A program made the position numbers and the translations under genes. A stretch of DNA of 64,000 bases from Rikenellaceae bacterium (GTDB lineage: Bacteria; Bacteroidota; Bacteroidia; Bacteroidales; Rikenellaceae). Numbering within the stretch: position 1 is the first letter of the stretch; each line of letters opens with the position of its first letter. The notes beneath the pieces were generated by a model. That model did not search any database. It was not told the DNA's origin and saw nothing but the letters and a program-made list of their open reading frames with translations. The DNA lies in the NCBI GenBank assembly GCA_015060165.1, contig SUZC01000005.1, positions 1 through 64,000 on the forward strand, written 5' to 3'. This document shows, piece by piece, positions 24,678 to 34,422 of the stretch.

Positions 24678-26855
24678 ATGAGAATAGCTAAATTTTTTGT
24701 GGCCATTGTGGCTTTGATTTTTGTTGTAGGTAGCGCCTATGCCTATAATGGTATTATTCCGCGTCCTGTAGAGTTTGAAAAGAGGAACGGAGTCTTCACC
24801 ATACTAACAACAACCAAGATTACACACTCAGCAGAACTCCGTTCCTCGGCAAAGTATCTTGCGGAGTATCTTCCGCTCGAAGTTCAGGAGTCAAACGCAG
24901 CGGCGAAGGGAAATATTGTGTTGAAGGAGAACAAAAATCTCGCTGCTGAGGCATACACCTTGGAGGTTGGTGCCGATGGTATTGTGATTGAGGGAGGTTC
25001 AAACGCAGGAGCTTTTTACGGAGTGGAGACTCTCTTGCAGCTTTTGCCCGCAAAGGTCTATTCTAAGCAGATTGAACTGCCTGTAATGTTGGGTGCTTGC
25101 AGAGTTGCCGATGAGCCTAAGTTTGAGTATCGTGGCTTTATGCTCGATGTTTCACGCACTTGGATCGATGTTGATGGTGTAAAGCACTATATTGAGAATC
25201 TGGCTCACCATAAAATCAATAAGTTGCATCTTCACTTGTCGGATGATGAGGGTTGGCGTATCGAGATCAAATCGCATCCCGAGCTTACCGAAGTGGGCGG
25301 TTTCCGAGGACCAGGCTCGCCTGTGGCGGCTCGTTATGGTAAGTGGGATGAGCGTTATGGCGGTTTCTATACTCAGGAGCAGATGAAGGATATCATCGAG
25401 TTTGCGGCAGTACGCAATATTGAGATTATCCCAGAGATTGATTTGCCGGGTCATAGCCACAATCTGGCCCGTGTGCGTCCTGAGGTATTGTGCAACTTCA
25501 CTCCAGATATGGAGTCATCGTTTGGATACGATACCCGTAGCGCACTCTGCGTTTCGAAGGAGGATAATTATAAATTCTTGGAGGAGGTTTTCAAAGAGTT
25601 GGCCGAGTTGTTCCCATCGCAGTATGTGCATATTGGCGGTGACGAGGTGGTTACTTCGCAGTGGAAAAAGTGTCCCGATTGTCAGGCTCTCTCAAAGCAG
25701 AAGGGTATGACCAGCGGTGCGCAGTTGCAGGAGTATTTTATGAATCGTTTGTCGGAGTATATCGTATCGTTGGGTAAAGTTCCTTGCGTTTGGAATGAGG
25801 CTATCAATGCAGGTACTCTTACAAAGCAGGCTATGGTGTATGGCTGGGAGAGTGTTGAGGCGTGTCGCAAGGCTACCAAGGCTGGTTATAAGACAATCGT
25901 GATGCCTGGTACATATTTCTATTTCGATATGCGTCAGTCGGCTCGTGAGCCTGGTCACAATTGGGCTGCGATATTCGATGCCAGCAAGATTTTGAAGTTC
26001 GACCTTAAGGAGCAGGGCTTTACTGATGACGAGATTAAGAATGTAGCGGGTATTCAGGCTTCGTTCTTTAGTGAACTTTATATCTCTCATTTGGATGATG
26101 AGAGTGATTATCTGCAGTATCAGACTTACCCTCGAATCTGCTCACTCGGAGAGCTTGCATGGTGCGGTCAGGGTGCTGAATGGAATGAGTTCTATTTGCG
26201 ATTGGTGAATTCTCATTATAGCCGTATGCTCGAGATGGGTATCGATTTCCGTATGATGCCGCCAGTGTTGAAGTATGAGGATGGTAAGCTCTCGGCTTCG
26301 ACCGACGATAATTCTCATATGTATTATAGTGTAGAGGGCGATGATGGCGTATATCCTTATGTAGCTCCAATCAAGACCGACAAACCTCAGATGTATGTGT
26401 TCCATACCGAGTTGGGTGGGGCTCGCAGTGCCGATGTCGCTGTTGATGCATATTATAAGATGATTGAGCCCAAGGTGAAGATTACATCTTCGATTGAGGA
26501 GTCAAGCAATAATCCTTATTCGAATGCCGAGGGATATAGAAAGACTGGCCGTACATCTCGTGCCGGTAAGAATGGCGATTGGTTGTTGTATGAGTTCGAT
26601 GAGCCGGTAGAGTGTCGTCGTATGTATATAGGTACGGGTTACTCTCACCTCCCCAGATTGTTGTTCAACGCCGGATATGTTGAGGTTAGCGACGACGGAG
26701 AGACCTTCCGCAAGGCGGGTGAGTTGTATCTCGGTGCTGCTATTATCGATGAGCCCGAGAAACCTATCAAGGCGGTGCGTATTGTCTGCACCGAGGATGG
26801 AAACGGAGCCGAAAATGTAATCGTGCAGGCACCGAAGGTTTATCCTAAATTGTAA
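24678..26855 (+). CDS. GH20 beta-N-acetylhexosaminidase
   Basis: From the ATG at 24678 the protein has 725 residues with a signal peptide (cut near AYA, 20-22). Order: a GH20b N-terminal domain (about 23-145), then a GH20 TIM barrel with the motifs EYRGFMLDVSRTW, LHLHLSDDEGWRIEI, EIIPEIDLPGHSH and HIGGDEV. D322-E323 in the last motif are the assisting Asp and acid/base Glu. The C-terminus (from about 590) looks like a discoidin/F5-8-type carbohydrate-binding domain (GRTSRAGKNGDWLLYEFD). Such enzymes release terminal GlcNAc/GalNAc from mucin or glycosaminoglycan chains. A start 68 codons earlier would lie in front of the signal and is rejected. It stands alone, with its own terminator. Confidence 0.93.
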   Translation: MRIAKFFVAIVALIFVVGSAYAYNGIIPRPVEFEKRNGVFTILTTTKITHSAELRSSAKYLAEYLPLEVQESNAAAKGNIVLKENKNLAAEAYTLEVGADGIVIEGGSNAGAFYGVETLLQLLPAKVYSKQIELPVMLGACRVADEPKFEYRGFMLDVSRTWIDVDGVKHYIENLAHHKINKLHLHLSDDEGWRIEIKSHPELTEVGGFRGPGSPVAARYGKWDERYGGFYTQEQMKDIIEFAAVRNIEIIPEIDLPGHSHNLARVRPEVLCNFTPDMESSFGYDTRSALCVSKEDNYKFLEEVFKELAELFPSQYVHIGGDEVVTSQWKKCPDCQALSKQKGMTSGAQLQEYFMNRLSEYIVSLGKVPCVWNEAINAGTLTKQAMVYGWESVEACRKATKAGYKTIVMPGTYFYFDMRQSAREPGHNWAAIFDASKILKFDLKEQGFTDDEIKNVAGIQASFFSELYISHLDDESDYLQYQTYPRICSLGELAWCGQGAEWNEFYLRLVNSHYSRMLEMGIDFRMMPPVLKYEDGKLSASTDDNSHMYYSVEGDDGVYPYVAPIKTDKPQMYVFHTELGGARSADVAVDAYYKMIEPKVKITSSIEESSNNPYSNAEGYRKTGRTSRAGKNGDWLLYEFDEPVECRRMYIGTGYSHLPRLLFNAGYVEVSDDGETFRKAGELYLGAAIIDEPEKPIKAVRIVCTEDGNGAENVIVQAPKVYPKL

Positions 26856-26879
26856 ACTAAGTATTTGAATAAAATATTG

Positions 26880-26919
26880 CGGGGCTTGCTCGAAGTAATC
26901 GGGCCAGCCTCGTTTTTTT
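26880..26919 (+). terminator. Terminator of the GH20 gene
   Basis: CGGGGCT (26880-26886) pairs with AGCCTCG (26906-26912) with one G-T wobble, followed by seven T. It lies 24 bases past the stop. Confidence 0.65.
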
Positions 26920-26928
26920 ATATTTGCT

Positions 26929-28044
26929 ATGAATCGTAACTATATAGAGATTGAGTCGTTGGAGCAACTCGAAGGTTTGCTCTTGGGGCAGACCATGTTG
27001 CGCCATTATGCATTTCAGAGTATAGATTTTTATGCTGTTGCCGATAGTGCTGACGATGTAACATATACAGACTGTATATTTATGGGTTGCAGAATTCCCG
27101 AGTCGATGCGCCAATATATCGATGATAATTGCTATATATTTCCTGCTTTGCCTCGGCCATATAATATGTTTCGTGCCAAGCTATATTCTGCGCAGGAGTT
27201 GTATGCCGGATACGACCCGAAACATCCGGAGAGCCAAAAAGATTGTTACGATAGCAAGGTCTATGCCCATTATTTAGCTAAAGGTAAAAGTGCAGGCGAT
27301 ATAGGAGAAACACTTTCGCGTTCACTTCACGACCATTCGATCAGCGATGCTCTGCACGATATGCTGGCCGAGTATAACGAACGTGATGTGGTGGCGATTA
27401 TGGGTGGTCACTCTTTGTCGCGTTGCGATGCGGTCTATGCCGATGTGGCTCGCTTGAGTAAACGCTTGACGGAGCGAGGTCGTCTGATGATTAGTGGAGG
27501 CGGCCCTGGTGCTATGGAGGCCACGCATCTGGGAGCTTGGTTTGCTGGTCGTAGCGATGAGGAGTTGTTGGCTGCGGTGGATATTCTATGCGCTGCTCCA
27601 CGATTTGAAGATGAGGGTTGGCTTGCATTGGCTTTCGAGGTAATGGAGCGTTATCCCCGATGCGAGAGTTATCGCAGTATAGGTGTCCCGACGTGGTTTT
27701 ATGGTCACGAGCCGGCTACTCCATTTGCCAGCCATATAGCAAAATATTTCGATAATAGTATCCGCGAAGATGGTCTGTTGGCTATAGCTAAAGGAGGGGT
27801 TGTCTATTCTCCTGGAAGTGCAGGAACGATGCAGGAGATATTTCAAGATGCCGCTCAGAATCATTATAAGACTTTTGGATTTGCTTCGCCGATGGTGTTC
27901 CTTGGGAAGGATTATTGGAGTCGTCAGATGCCTGTATATCCTATGCTGGAATCATTGCAGACGGCGGGCCGTTATAAAAATCTTATTCTTAAGCTGACCG
28001 ATAGTGTCGATGAAGTTATCGGAGCGTTAGAATTCGAGTGGTAG
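26929..28044 (+). CDS. LOG-family (lysine-decarboxylase-like Rossmann) protein
   Basis: The 371-residue protein has an unrecognised N-terminal part (about 1-145). Then comes a LOG/TIGR00730-like Rossmann domain with VAIMGGHSLSRCDAVYADVARL, MISGGGPGAMEA and VVYSPGSAGTMQEIFQDA. The last is a version of the PGGxGTxxE nucleotide-binding motif in which SPGSAGTMQE replaces it. Family members cleave nucleoside monophosphates to base and ribose phosphate, but this subgroup is longer than the plant LOG enzymes and its substrate is not known. It is a single gene followed by a strong bidirectional terminator. A TATATTTG box ends two bases before the ATG, too close to be its promoter unless translation starts further in. 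Confidence 0.78.
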   Translation: MNRNYIEIESLEQLEGLLLGQTMLRHYAFQSIDFYAVADSADDVTYTDCIFMGCRIPESMRQYIDDNCYIFPALPRPYNMFRAKLYSAQELYAGYDPKHPESQKDCYDSKVYAHYLAKGKSAGDIGETLSRSLHDHSISDALHDMLAEYNERDVVAIMGGHSLSRCDAVYADVARLSKRLTERGRLMISGGGPGAMEATHLGAWFAGRSDEELLAAVDILCAAPRFEDEGWLALAFEVMERYPRCESYRSIGVPTWFYGHEPATPFASHIAKYFDNSIREDGLLAIAKGGVVYSPGSAGTMQEIFQDAAQNHYKTFGFASPMVFLGKDYWSRQMPVYPMLESLQTAGRYKNLILKLTDSVDEVIGALEFEW

Positions 28045-28069
28045 TGGTTCTGGTTGAAAATAGATATGA

Positions 28070-28107
28070 AACAAAATAGGTTGCTAGCGTTAGCAACCTA
28101 TTTTGTT
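28070..28107. terminator. Bidirectional terminator between the LOG-family gene and pheT
   Basis: A perfect 17-bp stem (28070-28086 with 28091-28107) with a GCGT loop is followed by eight T on the plus strand, and by A/T-rich sequence on the other. It serves the convergent genes on both sides. Confidence 0.9.
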
Positions 28108-28126
28108 TTTTTTGCGAAAATCTGAC

Positions 28127-30595
28127 TTATGAGCGAACCTGTGCACCGGCGCGAGTCTCCAATTGACGCTGCAAATTGTTCATTGTCTTCTCGATAACCT
28201 TGTCGTTCAAAGTCTGAGTCTTGTCCTCCAATGTGAAGCCCAAAGCGTAAGACTTCTTGCCCTCGGGGAGCTTGTCGCCTTCGTAAACATCGAACAATGT
28301 TACACGCTTCAAAAGCTTCTTCTCTGTTGCGAATGCGATGTTGCGCAACTCCGAGAATGTCACATTCTTATCTACCAACAACGCCAAGTCACGCTTAACT
28401 TCTGGGAACTTCGAAAGCTCCTCTACAGCGATGCGCTGCTTTTTTGCTGAGCGAACGATAAGCTCAAAGTCAATCTCTGCAAAATACACAGGTTGTTTCA
28501 AGTCGAAGCGACGCATCAAAGCTGGCGAAACAACGCCCATCTCGGCCATTCGCTTGTTACCCTGCATAAGGGCGATTGCATCGGCATAGAGGTCGCTGTC
28601 AAGAGTCTCGCTGCGCAACGAATAGATGTCAATGCCAAATCGACGTAGGAGCTTCTCTACTGCCGAACGTAGAGTGTAGAATGATGCCTGAGTACCCTTT
28701 GCATTCCACGATGGAGTAGTGTCCTGACCTGTAACAGCCAGAGCGATACGATACTTTTCGGTGTATTTTGTGAGCGGAGCCTGCTCGTCAGCTGATGTCT
28801 CGTCGTAGAAGTAACAGTTACCCAACTCAAAGAGTTTGAGGTCGGCGTTACGGTGGTTGACATTAAGCTCGATTGCCTCCAATGTGTTGAAGAGCAGAGT
28901 CTGACGCATAACATTAAGGTCGGCACTCAACGGATTCATAATCTTTACGCAGTTTTCAGCTTTGTAAGAAGTAAGACCCTCGTAATAAGATGCCTTAGTG
29001 AGTGAGTTCGACATAATCTCGGTGAAACCAGTTGCAGCCAAATGGTCGGCAGCGATGTTGATGAGCTTGTTCTTGTCGGGGCGTGGAGCGTACGACAAAG
29101 TGGAGCGCACCTGCTGGGGAATCTCCACATTGTTGTAACCATAAATACGCAAGATGTCCTCGATAAGGTCGGCCTCACGCTGAACATCCACACGATATGG
29201 TGGTACAGCCACAGTGAGTGTACGACCATTCTCGGCTGTAATCTTAACATCGAGGGCATCCAAGATTGTGCGTACTGTTGCCTCTGGAATCTCCTTGCCG
29301 ATAAGCATATTTACTCTATCGAGCGAAATGTCGAATACAAAATCCTGAGCAGGAGTGGGGTTGATATCGATTATCTCGCTTGAAATCTTACCACCAGCGA
29401 GCTCCTTCATAAGCATAGCGGCACGTTTTAGTGCGTATACCTGAATGTTGGGGTCAATACCACGCTCAAAACGGAACGATGCGTCGGTGTTAAGGCCGTG
29501 ACGCTTTGCTGATTTGCGGATTGATACGGGATTGAAGTAGGCGCTCTCCAAGAATACATTGACAGTTGTGTCGCTGATTCCAGAATCCAAACCTCCGAAT
29601 ACACCACCGATACACATTGGTCGCTCGGCAGAGCAGATCATCAAATCCTCTTTTGATAGTTTGCGTTCTACGCCGTCCAATGTGATGAATGGAGTACCCT
29701 CGTCGCAGTTTCTTACTACAACTTTATGGCCCTCTACCTTGTCGGCATCGAAGGCGTGCAGGGGCTGTCCCAACTCGAAGAGGATATAGTTTGTGATATC
29801 TACCAAATTGTTCTTGGGGTTGATACCTGCTGCACGAAGCTCGTTCTGCATCCATTCGGGTGATGGTGCTATTTTGCAATCGGTAACGGTAAGACCTGCG
29901 TAACGTGGTGCGGCTGCCGAGTTTTCGACAACAACCTCGAATGGGAGGTCGTGATTATCAACCTTGAAATCTTCAACAGAAGGCAAAGTAACCTTTACAT
30001 CCTTTCCCTGACTGCGAAGATAAGCTGCCAAATCGCGTGCTACGCCAATGTGTGATGCTGCATCAACACGATTGGGGGTGAGGCCAATGCCGATGAGGTA
30101 ATCGTCCTTGACATTAAGATACTCACGTGCAGGCATTCCAACGGGAGCATCCTCGGGAAGCTCCATAATGCCTGCGTGGTCTGTTCCGATGCCAAGCTCA
30201 TCCTCGGCGCAAAGCATACCCAGCGACTCAACACCGCGAATCTTGCTACGCTTAATCTTAAACTCCTCATCGCCACCATTGGGGTAGAGTACCGAGCCTA
30301 CCGTTGCGCACAACACCTTCAATCCTTGGCGGCAGTTGGGTGCACCGCAAACGATTTGCAACTTCTCCTCTGCTCCTACGTCAACAGTGGTGATGTGCAA
30401 GTGGTCAGAATCGGGGTGATCCTCGCAGGTTGCAACATAACCCACGACAACACCGTTCAAGCCACCTTTGATGGTCTCAATCTTGCGGAAATCCTCCACC
30501 TCCAAACCTATGTCGGTGAGAATCGATGCAACCTCTTCGGCCGAAAGGTCGTCGATGTTGATATACTTCTTTAACCAATTAAATGAAATCTCCAT
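28127..30595 (-). CDS. pheT: Phenylalanyl-tRNA synthetase beta subunit
   Basis: At 822 residues this is a full-length PheT. The order is normal: N-terminal tRNA-binding (EMAP-like) domain with GVVVGYVATCEDHPDSDHLHITTVD (about 48-72), the B3/4 editing domain, the B5 domain (about 400-475), the catalytic-like core, and the C-terminal FDX-ACB anticodon-binding domain (PEVKRDLALLVDKNVTFSELR). It pairs with PheS to charge tRNAPhe; pheS is not in the window, as is common in Bacteroidales. The promoter box lies at 30658-30665. EamA and UbiA genes follow upstream on the same strand. Confidence 0.96.
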   Translation of the reverse strand: MEISFNWLKKYINIDDLSAEEVASILTDIGLEVEDFRKIETIKGGLNGVVVGYVATCEDHPDSDHLHITTVDVGAEEKLQIVCGAPNCRQGLKVLCATVGSVLYPNGGDEEFKIKRSKIRGVESLGMLCAEDELGIGTDHAGIMELPEDAPVGMPAREYLNVKDDYLIGIGLTPNRVDAASHIGVARDLAAYLRSQGKDVKVTLPSVEDFKVDNHDLPFEVVVENSAAAPRYAGLTVTDCKIAPSPEWMQNELRAAGINPKNNLVDITNYILFELGQPLHAFDADKVEGHKVVVRNCDEGTPFITLDGVERKLSKEDLMICSAERPMCIGGVFGGLDSGISDTTVNVFLESAYFNPVSIRKSAKRHGLNTDASFRFERGIDPNIQVYALKRAAMLMKELAGGKISSEIIDINPTPAQDFVFDISLDRVNMLIGKEIPEATVRTILDALDVKITAENGRTLTVAVPPYRVDVQREADLIEDILRIYGYNNVEIPQQVRSTLSYAPRPDKNKLINIAADHLAATGFTEIMSNSLTKASYYEGLTSYKAENCVKIMNPLSADLNVMRQTLLFNTLEAIELNVNHRNADLKLFELGNCYFYDETSADEQAPLTKYTEKYRIALAVTGQDTTPSWNAKGTQASFYTLRSAVEKLLRRFGIDIYSLRSETLDSDLYADAIALMQGNKRMAEMGVVSPALMRRFDLKQPVYFAEIDFELIVRSAKKQRIAVEELSKFPEVKRDLALLVDKNVTFSELRNIAFATEKKLLKRVTLFDVYEGDKLPEGKKSYALGFTLEDKTQTLNDKVIEKTMNNLQRQLETRAGAQVRS

Positions 30596-30657
30596 ATTGT
30601 ATATTTTTTACGTTATTATTCGGCTAATGGTTATAGCTAAAAGCTATATGCAACCCA

Positions 30658-30665
30658 CAAAGATA
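30658..30665 (-). promoter_or_regulatory. pheT: -7 box of pheT
   Basis: TATCTTTG on the minus strand fits the TAnnTTTG box and lies 62 bases before the pheT start. No clear -33 TTTG was found. Confidence 0.5.
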
Positions 30666-30680
30666 GTGAATTATTCATAA

Positions 30681-31580
30681 TTAGCGGCTGCCGAGCCACA
30701 AAAATATCATACCGATAAGGATAAATATTAGGTCGATAGCCTTTGCTCGCAGATTCTTCTCGCGCAAAAGCAGGGCTCCGCAGGCAAATGAAACCACCAC
30801 AGAACCTCGGCGAATCATCGATACAATCGATATCATAGCCTCCTCGTTGCTCAGAGCCACGAAGTAAGCCAAATCGGCCGCCGAGAGCAGAATCGATATC
30901 ATTGGAATTGCCCACGACCAGTGAAACGGTGTGGAGTTGCGGCCCTGAGTGAGGCGTATGATAACGACTGTTATGCTCATCATTGCCAGCTGATAGATGT
31001 TGTACCAACTCTGTACAAATAGGGGCTGTAGTTCTCGCATTATGTAGCGGTCATAGAGTCCGCTTATTGCACCCAATACGGCTGCCGCTGCAATGCACAA
31101 TATCCAACGGTTATGGGCGAAATCTATGCCTTCGCGTTTGCCGGCACGGCTGAGCAGAAATATCGATACAAGAGCCAGCGTAACACCAACCCATTGGAGC
31201 AGATTAAGTCTCTCTCCAAAAAGTATCATTGCTCCCAGCAATACCAATACGGGACGTGTGGCATTTATCGGTCCTACGATTGTGAGTGGAAGATGTTTTA
31301 TGCCGATGTATCCAAAAATCCAGGAGCTCAGTACGATAGCCGATTTTATAAAGATAAGAATGTGGGCCTCTATGCCTTCGCTGCGGATGGCGAAGATTGA
31401 ACCATCGAACCATCCCAATTCGAACTCTGACGAAATGATTACCGGCAGAAAAAGTATAGACGAAAATAGGGTGTTGAGTAGTAGTACAATTGTGGCTGCA
31501 TTTTGTTTTACGGCTTGCTTTTTGGCTACATCATAAAAGCCCAAAAGTGTAGCAGAAACGAATGCCAATATTAACCACAT
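30681..31580 (-). CDS. EamA-family (DMT superfamily) transporter
   Basis: The 299-residue protein is nearly all membrane segments (about ten), arranged as two EamA repeats. The first spans residues 1-140, the second starts near WILCIAAAAVLGAISGLY. Typical features are the GP-rich segment LPLTIVGPINATRPVLVLLGAMILFGERLNLLQW and the end-of-repeat ISIVSMIRRGSVVVSFACGALLLREKNLRAKAIDLIFILIG. Members move metabolites or act as drug pumps; the substrate is unknown. It lies downstream of the UbiA gene with a 10-bp gap, so probably in one transcript. Confidence 0.9.
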   Translation of the reverse strand: MWLILAFVSATLLGFYDVAKKQAVKQNAATIVLLLNTLFSSILFLPVIISSEFELGWFDGSIFAIRSEGIEAHILIFIKSAIVLSSWIFGYIGIKHLPLTIVGPINATRPVLVLLGAMILFGERLNLLQWVGVTLALVSIFLLSRAGKREGIDFAHNRWILCIAAAAVLGAISGLYDRYIMRELQPLFVQSWYNIYQLAMMSITVVIIRLTQGRNSTPFHWSWAIPMISILLSAADLAYFVALSNEEAMISIVSMIRRGSVVVSFACGALLLREKNLRAKAIDLIFILIGMIFLWLGSR

Positions 31581-31590
31581 ATACGTCGTG

Positions 31591-32472
31591 TTAAGCAGTT
31601 AGTATTCCGATGATTACTAGAGTTGCCAAGGTGGTGCTTGCCAGGCCGTTGAGCGTGCCGAATGCTATGCCTATGTTGCGCTGACGGGTGGGGGTTACGA
31701 GTATGTGTTCGGCGATAATTATGAGTGTAAATATCGTGGCTCCCGTCCATACCCACCAGTTCTGCGGCAAGAAGCTGACAAACCACACCAAGCAGGCGAT
31801 AGTCACAATGTGCAATGCGATGCTGATATATAGCGATGTGCGAATCGAAAATTTAGAGGGTATCGAGTGGAGTCCGTTTGCGCGGTCAAACTCTCTGTCT
31901 TGCAGGGCATAGATGATGTCGAAACTTCCACACCAGGTCATTACAAGTAGAGCCAATATGCATGGCACTAGCGCAAATTCTCCTCTTACGGCTATGTATG
32001 CACCGACGGGTGCTATACCGAGCGAAAGTCCCAATACCATATGCGCCAACGATGTGAATCGCTTGCAGTAGCTGTAAAACATCACTACGGCTAATGCTAC
32101 GGGTGAGAGCCACGCTGTGAGCGAATTGATTGTGGAGGCTGTTACGATAAACAGCGCTGCGTTGATGGCAACGAACCATAGTGCTGCCTTTGGTGAGATT
32201 TTCCCCGCTGGGATTTCTCGGGATGCGGTACGTGGATTTTGGGCATCGATTTTACGGTCGGCCCATCGATTGAATCCCATTGCTACATTACGCGCAAATA
32301 CCATACATAGAACAACTTGTACAAGGAGCAATCCCCACCAATATGGGTTGCTCTGGCTGAGATTGTCGGGACTTGTTGTTACGGCATACACGAACGACAT
32401 AAGTGCAAACGGCATTGCAAATATCGTATGCGAAAACTTAACCAGAGAGGCGTAATTCGATATAGATTTCAT
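31591..32472 (-). CDS. ubiA: UbiA-family prenyltransferase (MqnP-like)
   Basis: The 293-residue membrane protein has about eight segments and both Asp-rich motifs of UbiA enzymes: NRWADRKIDAQNPRTASREI (first) and IIYALQDREFDRANGLHSIP (second). These bind the prenyl diphosphate through magnesium. The subgroup with HSIPS after the second motif is the bacterial MqnP/TIGR01475 type, thought to prenylate the aromatic ring in the futalosine-based menaquinone pathway. That assignment is by similarity of motif, since no other mqn gene is in the window. It diverges from lepA, with a TATCTTTG box at 32498-32505. Confidence 0.87.
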   Translation of the reverse strand: MKSISNYASLVKFSHTIFAMPFALMSFVYAVTTSPDNLSQSNPYWWGLLLVQVVLCMVFARNVAMGFNRWADRKIDAQNPRTASREIPAGKISPKAALWFVAINAALFIVTASTINSLTAWLSPVALAVVMFYSYCKRFTSLAHMVLGLSLGIAPVGAYIAVRGEFALVPCILALLVMTWCGSFDIIYALQDREFDRANGLHSIPSKFSIRTSLYISIALHIVTIACLVWFVSFLPQNWWVWTGATIFTLIIIAEHILVTPTRQRNIGIAFGTLNGLASTTLATLVIIGILTA

Positions 32473-32497
32473 AGCTGAAAACTCTTTTTTGTTGGTG

Positions 32498-32544
32498 CAA
32501 AGATACTATTAATTCTGAATTTTGAATTTATATTCGTATATTTG
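32498..32544. promoter_or_regulatory. Divergent -7 boxes of ubiA and lepA
   Basis: The minus strand has TATCTTTG at 32498-32505, 26 bases before the ubiA start. The plus strand has TATATTTG at 32537-32544, 22 bases before the chosen lepA ATG. Both fit TAnnTTTG; -33 elements are not clear. Confidence 0.5.
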
Positions 32545-32566
32545 CGCGGTTACATATATGTATAAG

Positions 32567-34357
32567 ATGAAAAATATTCGCAATTTTTGTATTATAGCCC
32601 ATATCGATCACGGTAAATCAACTCTGGCTGACCGCCTTTTGGAGAAGACAAATACACTCAATCAGCGCGAGATGCAGAGTCAGGTGCTGGACGATATGGA
32701 TCTCGAACGTGAAAAGGGAATTACCATCAAGAGCCACGCCATCCAGATGGAATATAAGGCTCAGGATGGCCAGACGTATGTGCTGAATCTTATTGACACC
32801 CCGGGACACGTCGATTTCTCATACGAGGTGTCACGAGCTATTGCATCGTGCGAGGGTGCATTGCTTGTTGTAGATGCTACTCAGGGTATTCAGGCGCAAA
32901 CTATTTCGAATCTATATTTGGCAATTGGTAACGATTTGGAGATCGTTCCAGTGCTTAATAAAATCGATATGGAGTCGGCAATGATTGATGAGGTGAAAGA
33001 CCAAATCATCGATCTTATCGGTTGCAAGGACGAGGATATCTTGCTTGCCTCAGGTAAGACGGGCCAAGGCGTAGAGGATGTGTTGGAGGCTATCGTAAGC
33101 CGTATTCCTGCACCAAAAGGCGATGAGAATGCTCCGTTGCAGGCTCTGATTTTCGACTCTGTATTCAATCCTTTTAGAGGTATTATTGCATATTTCCGTA
33201 TCTTCAATGGCGTATTGCGCAAGGGTGATCACGTGAAGTTTTTCAATACGGGTAGTGACTATGATGCCGATGAAGTTGGTGTATTGAAATTGAAGATGCA
33301 TCCTCGTCAGGAGGTTCGTGCAGGTGATGTGGGATATATATGTTCTGGTATCAAGACTTCAAGCGATGTAAAGGTGGGAGATACCATCACCTCAATTGCA
33401 AATCCTTGCAAGGAGGCTATCGCTGGTTTTGAGGATGTGAAGCCTATGGTCTTTGCCGGAGTATATCCGGTTGAGGCTGACCAATATGAGGATTTGCGAG
33501 CTTCACTTGAGAAGTTGCAGCTCAACGATGCTTCACTCACCTTTGAGCCTGAAAGCTCACTTGCGTTGGGCTTTGGATTCCGTTGTGGATTCTTGGGATT
33601 GTTGCATATGGAGATTATCCAAGAGCGTCTATACCGCGAGTTCGATATGGATGTTATTACCACTGTCCCCAACGTATCTTATCGTATTACGACAACTTCG
33701 GGTGATGTATTGGAGGTTCACAACCCGTCGGGCCTTCCCGAAATTACGAAAGTATCGTCAATTGAAGAGCCATATATCAATGCCCAGATTATCACAAAAG
33801 CCGATTTCTTGGGCGCAGTAATCAAGCTCTGTATTGATAAGCGAGGTGTATTGAAGAATCAGAATTTTATCACGCAGGATCGTGTGGAGGTTAATTTCGA
33901 TATGCCGTTGTCGGAGATTGTGTTCGATTTCTACGATAAGCTGAAGAGTATCTCGAAGGGCTATGCATCGTTCGATTATCACCGTACGGGATATAAGCCA
34001 AGTAAGTTGGCCAAGTTGGATATCCTGCTCAATGGCGAACCTGTCGATGCATTGTCGTCGCTTATCTATGCCGACCACGCCTACGATTTCGGTCGCAAGA
34101 TGTGTGAGAAGTTGAAGGAACTTATCCCGCGTCAGCAATTCGATATTGCTATTCAGGCAGCGATCGGAGCCAAGATTATCGCGCGCGAAACAGTGAAGGC
34201 TGTGCGAAAGGATGTGACTGCTAAGTGTTACGGAGGTGATATCTCGCGTAAGCGTAAACTTTTGGAGAAGCAGAAGGCAGGTAAGAAGCGTATGCGTCAG
34301 GTTGGCTCGGTTCAGGTGCCGCAATCTGCATTCCTTGCAGTGTTGAAGATGGACTAA
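32567..34357 (+). CDS. lepA: Elongation factor 4 (LepA)
   Basis: From the ATG at 32567 the product is 596 residues, the standard LepA length. An ATG three codons earlier and a TTG at 32522 are less likely. The G-domain starts at once with AHIDHGKST (11-19), then [12 protein letters not shown] and LNKIDME. Next are domain II and the elongation-factor G-like domains ([21 protein letters not shown]). The LepA-specific C-terminus ends in [20 protein letters not shown]. LepA is a ribosomal translocation GTPase. It diverges from ubiA and precedes the acyl-CoA ligase gene by 65 bp. Confidence 0.96.
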   Translation: MKNIRNFCIIAHIDHGKSTLADRLLEKTNTLNQREMQSQVLDDMDLEREKGITIKSHAIQMEYKAQDGQTYVLNLIDTPGHVDFSYEVSRAIASCEGALLVVDATQGIQAQTISNLYLAIGNDLEIVPVLNKIDMESAMIDEVKDQIIDLIGCKDEDILLASGKTGQGVEDVLEAIVSRIPAPKGDENAPLQALIFDSVFNPFRGIIAYFRIFNGVLRKGDHVKFFNTGSDYDADEVGVLKLKMHPRQEVRAGDVGYICSGIKTSSDVKVGDTITSIANPCKEAIAGFEDVKPMVFAGVYPVEADQYEDLRASLEKLQLNDASLTFEPESSLALGFGFRCGFLGLLHMEIIQERLYREFDMDVITTVPNVSYRITTTSGDVLEVHNPSGLPEITKVSSIEEPYINAQIITKADFLGAVIKLCIDKRGVLKNQNFITQDRVEVNFDMPLSEIVFDFYDKLKSISKGYASFDYHRTGYKPSKLAKLDILLNGEPVDALSSLIYADHAYDFGRKMCEKLKELIPRQQFDIAIQAAIGAKIIARETVKAVRKDVTAKCYGGDISRKRKLLEKQKAGKKRMRQVGSVQVPQSAFLAVLKMD

Positions 34358-34422
34358 TCGAGTGGAGATTGGTTTAGCATAATGATTTGCAGTTAAAGAC
34401 ATAAATTACACATAATTACAAT

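Noticed and set aside
26919..26926. TATATTTG as the promoter of the LOG-family gene
   Set aside because: It ends two bases before the ATG, so transcription would begin inside the coding region.
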